A stretch of 5,749 nucleotides of DNA, taken from Alphaproteobacteria bacterium (lineage in GTDB: Bacteria; Pseudomonadota; Alphaproteobacteria; Acetobacterales; Acetobacteraceae). How positions within the stretch are numbered: position 1 is the stretch's first letter; every line of letters begins with the position of its first letter. Shown in pieces: positions 1 through 4,312 of the stretch. The stretch is from positions 1-5,749 of the forward strand of contig JAAFHD010000037.1 in assembly GCA_013298245.1 (NCBI GenBank). Reading direction: 5' to 3'. Both the position numbers and the translations under genes were made by a program. The notes below the pieces were generated by a model. That model had not been told where the DNA came from. It did no database searches and worked only from the letters and a program-made list of their open reading frames with translations.

Positions 1-669
1 GTCGTGGTGGACAATGTCTTCGCCACACCCCTGCTGCAACGCCCGTTGGAAATGGGTGCGGATATCATCACCTATTCCTGCACCAAGCACATGGACGGCC
101 AGGGCCGCGTGCTGGGCGGCGCCGTTCTCGGCCCGAAGAAATGGGTGGATGACGTGCTGCAACCCTTCATCCGCAACACCGGCCCTTCGATGGCGGTGTT
201 CAACGCCTGGGTGATCCTGAAGGGGTTGGAAACGCTGAAGCTGCGCGTCGATGCGATGTGCCGCAGCGCTGCGCAAGTGGCCGATTTCCTGGCCGAACGC
301 GCCGAGATCAAGCGCGTGCTCTACCCCTTCCGCGCCGACCATCCGCAGCAGGCGCTGGCGATGCGCCAGATGTCCGCGGGCGGCACCGTCGTCAGCCTGG
401 AACTGCATGGCGGCAAGGATGCGGCGTTCCGCTTCATGGATGCGCTGCGCATCATCGACATCTCGAACAACCTGGGTGATTCGAAGTCGATGGTGACGCA
501 TCCGGCCACCACCACGCATCTGCGCATCGGTGCGGAGGAACGCGCCAAGCTCGGCATTTCCGACGGCGTCGTGCGCCTGTCCGTCGGGCTGGAAGACGTG
601 GCCGATCTGATCGATGATCTGGCCGAGGCGCTGGACGCCGCAACCCCATTGGCGGTCGCTGCCGAATGA
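1..669 (+). CDS. metZ: O-succinylhomoserine sulfhydrylase, C-terminal part (5' end outside window)
   Basis: This is a PLP-dependent enzyme of the Cys/Met metabolism family. MetZ condenses O-succinylhomoserine with sulfide to give homocysteine, in the cytoplasm, in methionine synthesis. The frame is open from base 1, so the first 222 visible residues are the C-terminal part of a protein that usually has about 400. Seen: VVVDNVFATPLLQ at residues 1-13, whose Asp4 should contact the PLP ring nitrogen; YSCTKHMDGQGR at 25-36, whose Lys29 (codon 85-87) is the expected Schiff-base lysine; NNLGDSKSMVTHPATTTH at about 156-173; and RLSVGLE at 192-198, whose Arg should bind the substrate carboxylate. 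The pattern TKHxDGQGRVLGG is typical of alphaproteobacterial MetZ rather than of MetB or MetC; O-acetylhomoserine specificity cannot be excluded. The GTG at position 4 is an internal valine, not a start. The stop overlaps the next gene's ATG (ATGA, 666-669), which suggests translational coupling. Confidence 0.93.
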   Translation, partial: VVVDNVFATPLLQRPLEMGADIITYSCTKHMDGQGRVLGGAVLGPKKWVDDVLQPFIRNTGPSMAVFNAWVILKGLETLKLRVDAMCRSAAQVADFLAERAEIKRVLYPFRADHPQQALAMRQMSAGGTVVSLELHGGKDAAFRFMDALRIIDISNNLGDSKSMVTHPATTTHLRIGAEERAKLGISDGVVRLSVGLEDVADLIDDLAEALDAATPLAVAAE

Positions 670-1277
670 CGCTCGAAACCTACCTGGCTTTCGTGGCCGC
701 AACGCTGGTGATGCTGGCGATTCCCGGCCCCACCATCCTGCTGGTCATCGGCCAGTCGCTCGGCGCGGGCCGGCGCAATGCCTTGCCGTTGGTGGCGGGT
801 GTCGCACTTGGTGATCTGACGGCGATCACCTTGTCGCTGGCCGGTCTGGGCGCGGTGCTGGCCACCTCGGCCACGCTGTTCACCATCTTCAAATGGGCGG
901 GTGCGGCGTATCTGATCTGGCTCGGCATCAAGCTCTGGCGCGCGCCGGTCGATGCCGGCGTGGTGCCCGCCATGACCGGCCGGCGTGCCATGCGCGACGC
1001 CTATGTGGTGACCGCGCTGAACCCCAAGGGCATCGCCTTCTTCGTCGCCTTCGTGCCGCAATTCATCGACACAGCGCGGCCCTTCCTGCCGCAGGCCGCA
1101 CTGCTGGTCGTGACCTTCGTGGTGCTGGCGGCGGCCAATGCGCTGATCTACGCGCTGCTGGCCGGGCGGCTGTCGGGTGTGGCAACCCGCCCCACCGCGC
1201 GGCGCTGGTTCAACCGGGTTGGTGGTGCCGCGCTGATGGGCGCGGGGCTGGCGACCGCCACCATGCGGCGCACGTGA
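666..1277 (+). CDS. LysE/RhtB-family amino-acid exporter
   Basis: This 203-residue inner-membrane protein belongs to the LysE/RhtB superfamily, whose members export amino acids such as lysine, threonine, homoserine or homoserine lactone; the substrate here cannot be read from sequence. Seen: an N-terminal hydrophobic helix carrying the conserved PGP (residues 20-22), GVALGDL (45-51), the helix KWAGAAYLIWLGIKLWR (76-92), LNPKGIAFFVAFVPQF (118-133), a strongly hydrophobic helix at about 144-166, and NRVGGAALMGAGL (183-195). This fits the usual length of about 200-210 residues and six hydrophobic segments. The ATG at 666 overlaps the metZ stop, and the gene's own TGA (1275-1277) overlaps the GTG start of apaG. 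It therefore sits inside a coupled three-gene run. Only a weak purine stretch precedes the start, in keeping with coupling. Export of a methionine-pathway intermediate is an inference from position alone. Confidence 0.9.
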   Translation: MTLETYLAFVAATLVMLAIPGPTILLVIGQSLGAGRRNALPLVAGVALGDLTAITLSLAGLGAVLATSATLFTIFKWAGAAYLIWLGIKLWRAPVDAGVVPAMTGRRAMRDAYVVTALNPKGIAFFVAFVPQFIDTARPFLPQAALLVVTFVVLAAANALIYALLAGRLSGVATRPTARRWFNRVGGAALMGAGLATATMRRT

Positions 1278-1684
1278 ACCGCCCGCGCAGCTACACCGCT
1301 GTCACGCGCGAAGTGCGCGTATCCGTGCGCGCCTTCTATCTGGATGACCAGTCGGATGTGGCGCGCGGGCAATATGTCTGGGCCTATCGCGTCGAGATCG
1401 TGAACGAGGGCAAGGTGGCCGTGCAGCTCAAGAAGCGCACCTGGATCATCACGGACGCGCAGGGCCGCGGGCAGCGCGTGCATGGCGAAGGCGTGGTCGG
1501 CGAACAGCCCGTGCTGGAGGCGGGCGAGGAGTTCCACTACACCTCAGGCACGCCGCTCAGCACGCCGTCGGGGTTCATGAAGGGCATGTACCACATGGTC
1601 GATGTGGTGACGGGCGAGGCCTTTGATGTCGTGATCCCGCCCTTCAGCCTGGACAGTCCGCATGCGCCTGGTGGGGTGCATTAA
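1274..1684 (+). CDS. apaG: ApaG family protein (ApaG/DUF525 domain)
   Basis: The product has 136 residues and matches ApaG along its full length (the E. coli protein has 125). ApaG is a small cytoplasmic beta-sandwich protein of poorly defined role; it is often annotated as linked to Co2+/Mg2+ efflux, and related domains occur in F-box proteins and a DNA polymerase delta interacting protein. Seen: YVWAYRVEIVNEG (34-46), the glycine-rich GEGVVGEQP (71-79), the hallmark YTSGTPLSTPSGFMKGMY (89-106), and FDVVIPPFSLDSP (117-129). The GTG at 1274 was chosen because it gives the expected N-terminus (SYTAVTREVRV) and overlaps the preceding stop as GTGA. The next in-frame GTG at 1313 would cut into the first strand. 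There is no ATG in a suitable position. The TAA at 1682-1684 lies within TTAA, which also supplies the stop of the convergent gene. Confidence 0.93.
   Translation: MNRPRSYTAVTREVRVSVRAFYLDDQSDVARGQYVWAYRVEIVNEGKVAVQLKKRTWIITDAQGRGQRVHGEGVVGEQPVLEAGEEFHYTSGTPLSTPSGFMKGMYHMVDVVTGEAFDVVIPPFSLDSPHAPGGVH
1681..1684. other. Shared palindromic stop TTAA of two convergent genes
   Basis: The four bases TTAA give the TAA stop of apaG on the plus strand (1682-1684) and the TAA stop of the small secreted protein gene on the minus strand (1683-1681). The two genes overlap by four bases, and no terminator lies between them. Confidence 0.85.
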
Positions 1685-2040
1685 CTGCAGCTGACGCGCA
1701 GCGCATCCGCCAAAGCCTGCCCGCGCAACGGCGAGCGCCCCTGCATGTTCAACGCATACCCCAACGCCTGCGGGCGCCGCTGGCCGGCCGTCAGCGTGAA
1801 TTGGCCATAGGGCTTGCCCAGCGCATCAGCGACGAATTGCAGCTGGTAGCGCAGTGGGGTCGCGGCGGGATTGCGCAGCGTCACGAAGTATTCCGCCCGC
1901 CCCTGCGCACCTGGCGTGACGCGGGTCTCGAACTGTTCCGCTATCAACCGCCCGCCGCAATAGAGCGTCTGCACGGCGAAGACCTGCGCGGCGGCCGGCA
2001 GCGCGGTCAAACACAACAGGGCAAGCAGGGCGTTTCGCAT
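1681..2040 (-). CDS. Small secreted protein of unknown function
   Basis: I do not recognise this family. The 119-residue product starts with a clear Sec-type signal peptide: MRN, a hydrophobic core ALLALLCLTALP, then AAAQ, with probable cleavage near residue 18-19. The mature part of about 100 residues is predicted to be periplasmic or secreted. It has two cysteines (residue 28 in LYCGG, and 118 next to the C-terminus) that could form a disulfide, and alternating strands such as AEYFVTLRN (49-57) and LRYQLQFVAD (63-72) suggesting a small beta-rich fold. Start choice: the ATG at 2040 directly follows a G-rich AGCAGGGGG. An alternative ATG at 2058 adds MCDSRG and has AAGG (2065-2068) six bases upstream; both give a signal peptide. 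The gene lies 71 bases downstream of the hydrolase on the same strand, so it may be cotranscribed. No lipobox is seen: Cys10 lies inside the hydrophobic core. Confidence 0.72.
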   Translation of the reverse strand: MRNALLALLCLTALPAAAQVFAVQTLYCGGRLIAEQFETRVTPGAQGRAEYFVTLRNPAATPLRYQLQFVADALGKPYGQFTLTAGQRRPQALGYALNMQGRSPLRGQALADALRVSCS

Positions 2041-2111
2041 CCCCCTGCTGTCGCACATCGCGCGCCTTGCGGACAATCGGCTTTTCCTCTCGGCGCGACA
2101 GACGCGACCGA
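2041..2111 (-). other. Gap between hydrolase and small secreted gene, with imperfect stem-loop
   Basis: On the minus strand this gap begins just after the hydrolase stop. It can form an imperfect hairpin at 2092-2109: GG, a bulged U, CGCG, a five-base loop, then CGCGCC. No U-run follows it, so it is not a canonical rho-independent terminator; it may stabilise the upstream mRNA 3' end. Further down come a purine stretch (GAGAGGAAAAG) and AAGG at 2065-2068. I see no convincing promoter, which favours read-through from the hydrolase gene. Confidence 0.3.
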
Positions 2112-3155
2112 TCAGGCCATCGCCTCTTCCAGGAACACCTGCACCGCCTGGAACAAGGCGCCGCGGTTGCGTTCCATCACGATTGTATGTGTGCCATCGG
2201 CCAGCATCACCAGGCGCTTGCCCGGGCTTGCGGTCAGCAGCGGGAAGATGGTCGCGGCCATGGCGGGCGGCGTGTCGCGGTCCCATTCCGCCACCACCAA
2301 GAGCGTGGGCGCGGTGACGCGCGCGGGGTCCCAGAAGGGGCGCCCGGCCTGCCAGAATTCCACGCCATCCTGCAGCACGCCATTGGGCGCGCGCAGTGCG
2401 GGCGGGTTGCGGCGCAGGCCATCGGGATCGGTCGCCCAGGTGACACCGGCCCAGTGTTCGAACCAGCCGGCGGGGATCAGTGTGGCACGCGCGCGTTCGG
2501 GCACGCCGGTCATCCAGCGCTCGCGCGCCTGCGCCTGGGTGACGGTGCGATAGGCACCGAGCGTGGCGCCCGCCGCACCGGCCGCCAGCGACGCACCATC
2601 ACGCAGCCAACCTGGCGCATACAGCACCAGGCGCTCCACCAGCGTGGGGTTGTCTGCGGCGAAGCGGCCCATCAGCGCCGAGCCCCAGGACCAGCCCATA
2701 TGCATCATGCGCGGCACGCCGCGCCGGTTGCGGATGAAGGCAGCCGCCGCGCCGATATCGGCTACCGCTGTTTCGCCACGCACGATCGGCGGGTTGGCCT
2801 CGGGCGGCTGCGCCATTTCCGGCGGGCGGGTGGACCGGCCATAGCCGCGGACATCCACGCACCACACATCGAAGCCGCGCGCGGCGATGTAGTCCATCCA
2901 GGACAGGCCACCCAGCGGCAGGTCAAACGCCGTATGCGCCGGGTATGTCGCGCCATGCACGAACAGCAGCGTGCGGTTGGGCGTGAAGCTGGTCAGCGTC
3001 TCGGGCCGCTTGTTGCGCACGAACAATTCGATGCCGGCATCGCCCGATGGCACCATGAATTCCTCGGTGACCAGTGTTGGCGCCTGCGCCTGCGCGCGGC
3101 CCAGCAGGGCGGGGGCGGCGATCAAGGGTGCTGCGATGGCGGTGCGGCGGTTCAT
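2112..3155 (-). CDS. Exported alpha/beta-fold hydrolase (Tat-like signal)
   Basis: This 347-residue serine hydrolase of the alpha/beta-hydrolase fold is a probable esterase, lipase or related enzyme; the substrate is unknown. Seen: an N-terminal MNRRTAIAAPLIAAPALLG with twin arginines (3-4), a weakly hydrophobic stretch and AQAQA near 21-25, which suggests Tat export to the periplasm. Next come the oxyanion-hole strand LLFVHGAT (63-70), VDVRGYGRS (100-108), and the nucleophile elbow MGWSWGS with Ser156 in GxSxG. The acid is probably Asp292 in AEWDRDTPP and the base His323 in DGTHT, so the catalytic triad looks complete. The ATG at 3155 is preferred because TAGGGA (3163-3168) lies seven bases upstream and the twin-arginine signal then begins at once; an ATG at 3185 would add ten residues ahead of the signal. 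The gene is divergent from hrcA and lies upstream of a small secreted protein on the same strand. The consensus Phe after RR is absent, so Sec export is possible. Confidence 0.88.
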   Translation of the reverse strand: MNRRTAIAAPLIAAPALLGRAQAQAPTLVTEEFMVPSGDAGIELFVRNKRPETLTSFTPNRTLLFVHGATYPAHTAFDLPLGGLSWMDYIAARGFDVWCVDVRGYGRSTRPPEMAQPPEANPPIVRGETAVADIGAAAAFIRNRRGVPRMMHMGWSWGSALMGRFAADNPTLVERLVLYAPGWLRDGASLAAGAAGATLGAYRTVTQAQARERWMTGVPERARATLIPAGWFEHWAGVTWATDPDGLRRNPPALRAPNGVLQDGVEFWQAGRPFWDPARVTAPTLLVVAEWDRDTPPAMAATIFPLLTASPGKRLVMLADGTHTIVMERNRGALFQAVQVFLEEAMA

Positions 3156-3162
3156 GCGGGCG

Positions 3163-3168
3163 TCCCTA
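3163..3168 (-). promoter_or_regulatory. Ribosome binding site of the hydrolase gene
   Basis: On the minus strand TAGGGA lies seven bases before the ATG at 3155. It decides between that start and the upstream in-frame ATG at 3185, which has no comparable purine motif. Confidence 0.6.
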
Positions 3169-3180
3169 CTGGTTTCGCGC

Positions 3181-3186
3181 AGCATA
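3181..3186 (-). promoter_or_regulatory. Possible -10 element for the hydrolase gene
   Basis: TATGCT on the minus strand matches four of six bases of TATAAT and would place transcription start about 20 bases before the ATG at 3155, leaving room for the ribosome binding site. No good -35 hexamer is found 16-18 bases further upstream, so the call is weak. Confidence 0.25.
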
Positions 3187-3193
3187 CAACGGT

Positions 3194-3222
3194 TTGCACC
3201 GACGCCACACGGTCCCTACACT
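3194..3222 (+). promoter_or_regulatory. Likely hrcA promoter with almost no leader
   Basis: TTGCAC (3194-3199), a 17-base spacer and TACACT (3217-3222) resemble a sigma-70-type promoter, with four of six bases of the -10 consensus matching. The expected transcription start, about seven bases after the -10 element, falls at 3229-3230, which is the A of the hrcA ATG. No Shine-Dalgarno sequence lies before that ATG (the preceding bases are CTTCGCCCC), in keeping with a leaderless mRNA. No CIRCE inverted repeat is seen. A heat-shock-sigma promoter in the same place cannot be excluded. Confidence 0.5.
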
Positions 3223-3229
3223 TCGCCCC

Positions 3230-4309
3230 ATGCAGACACCGAGCTTCCGGGCGGCACCGCCCCGGATCACGCCCACGGGACTGGACAGCCGCAGCACCAC
3301 CATCCTGCGCGAGTTGGTGGAGCTATATGTCCACACCGGCGAACCCGTGGGCAGCCGCACGTTGTCGCGCCGGCTGCCGTTGAATCTCTCGCCCGCATCC
3401 ATCCGCAACGTGATGCAGGATCTGGAAGAAGCGGGGCTGATCTTCGCGCCGCACACTTCGGCGGGGCGTCTGCCGACGCAGCGCGGCCTGCGCCTCTTCG
3501 TGGATGGGTTGCTGGAATTCGGCGCGCTGGCGGAAGAAGACCGCGAAGCCATCGCGGCACGCTGCGTCGCGCATGGGCGTTCCCTGCAGGACACCATGGC
3601 CGAGGCGGGCCAGATGTTGAGCGGCCTTGCCGGCGCGGCCGGCCTGGTCGTCGCGCCGAAAGCCGATGCAGCGGTGAAGCATGTGGAGTTCGTCGCACTG
3701 GGGTTGAACCGCGCGCTGGTGGTGCTGGTCTCGGCCGATGGGCAGGTGGAAAACCGCGTGGTGGAATTACCGCCCGGCCTGCCGGCGGGCGCCTTGATGC
3801 AGGCCACCAACTACCTGAACGCGCGCCTGCATGGGCTGACGCTGGGTGGTCTGCGTGACCTGGTGGACACCGAAATCGCCGCGAACCGCACCGCGCTGGA
3901 TGCGCTGACGAACCAGGTGGTGGAAAGCGGCCTTGGCGTGCTGGCCGGCGGCGCGCCCGGCACCGGCGGCAGCCTGATTCTGCGCGGCCAGGCGAAGCTG
4001 TTGCAGAACCTGGACCAGATGGCGCGGGTGCAGGAAATCCAGGCGCTGTTCGAACGGCTGGAGGCGCAGGAAACCGTGCTGAAGCTGGTGGAAATGGCCC
4101 AGGGCGGAGAAGGCGTGCAGATCTTCATCGGCGCCGAGAATGCGCTGTTCAATGCGGCGGGGTTGTCGATGGTGGTCGCACCCTTCCGCAATGGCGAAGA
4201 AAAGATCGTCGGCGCGATCGGGGTGATCGGGCCGACGCGGTTGAATTATGGCCGCGTGATTCCGGTGGTGGATTACACGGCGAAGGTGCTGTCGGACCTG
4301 ATGGGGTGA
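3230..4309 (+). CDS. hrcA: Heat-inducible transcription repressor HrcA
   Basis: HrcA binds CIRCE operators upstream of chaperone genes (classically groESL) and represses them; GroEL helps keep it active, and heat titrates GroEL away. The product has 359 residues, close to the family's usual 340-360. Seen: a proline-containing N-terminal tail (1-18), the winged helix-turn-helix with TGEPVGSRTLSR (36-47) and SPASIRNVMQDLEEAGLI (54-71), the signature HTSAGRLPTQRGLRLFVD (75-92), a central dimerisation and inserted domain, and the conserved C-terminal GVIGPTRLNYGRVIPVVDYTA (331-351). The ATG at 3230 is chosen because no better start precedes the DNA-binding domain and the likely promoter ends just before it. 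The gene faces away from the hydrolase gene, and its TGA directly abuts the stop of the convergent RTX gene. In many bacteria hrcA precedes grpE; here grpE does not follow. No CIRCE is visible upstream, so self-repression is not supported by sequence. Confidence 0.96.
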   Translation: MQTPSFRAAPPRITPTGLDSRSTTILRELVELYVHTGEPVGSRTLSRRLPLNLSPASIRNVMQDLEEAGLIFAPHTSAGRLPTQRGLRLFVDGLLEFGALAEEDREAIAARCVAHGRSLQDTMAEAGQMLSGLAGAAGLVVAPKADAAVKHVEFVALGLNRALVVLVSADGQVENRVVELPPGLPAGALMQATNYLNARLHGLTLGGLRDLVDTEIAANRTALDALTNQVVESGLGVLAGGAPGTGGSLILRGQAKLLQNLDQMARVQEIQALFERLEAQETVLKLVEMAQGGEGVQIFIGAENALFNAAGLSMVVAPFRNGEEKIVGAIGVIGPTRLNYGRVIPVVDYTAKVLSDLMG

Positions 4310-4312
4310 TCA
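4307..4312. other. Abutting stops TGATCA of hrcA and the RTX gene
   Basis: The palindrome TGATCA holds the TGA of hrcA (4307-4309) and, on the other strand, the TGA of the RTX gene (4312-4310). The convergent genes meet with no base between them, so each transcript must end inside the opposite coding region unless a factor stops it at the junction. Confidence 0.88.

Noticed and set aside
321..1061. Open reading frame of 246 codons on the minus strand across metZ and the exporter
   Set aside because: It spans the junction of two well-supported plus-strand genes, and its product is low-complexity Arg/Gly/His/Gln-rich.
893..1273. Upstream in-frame extension of apaG
   Set aside because: The extension lies wholly inside the exporter gene in another frame and is unlike any ApaG N-terminus. 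The GTG at 1274 gives a normal length.
2092..2109. Rho-independent terminator after the hydrolase gene
   Set aside because: The stem has a bulge and no U-run follows on the minus strand, so only an imperfect hairpin can be supported.
2041..2286. N-terminal extension of the small secreted protein to position 2286
   Set aside because: The extra residues overlap the hydrolase gene, are Arg/Gly-rich, and would bury the signal peptide inside the protein.
2067..3383. Open reading frame of 438 codons on the plus strand, antisense to the hydrolase
   Set aside because: It mirrors the strongly supported hydrolase gene and runs into hrcA in another frame. Its product is rich in Arg, Ala, Gly and His with no domain-like pattern, as expected of a shadow frame in GC-rich DNA.
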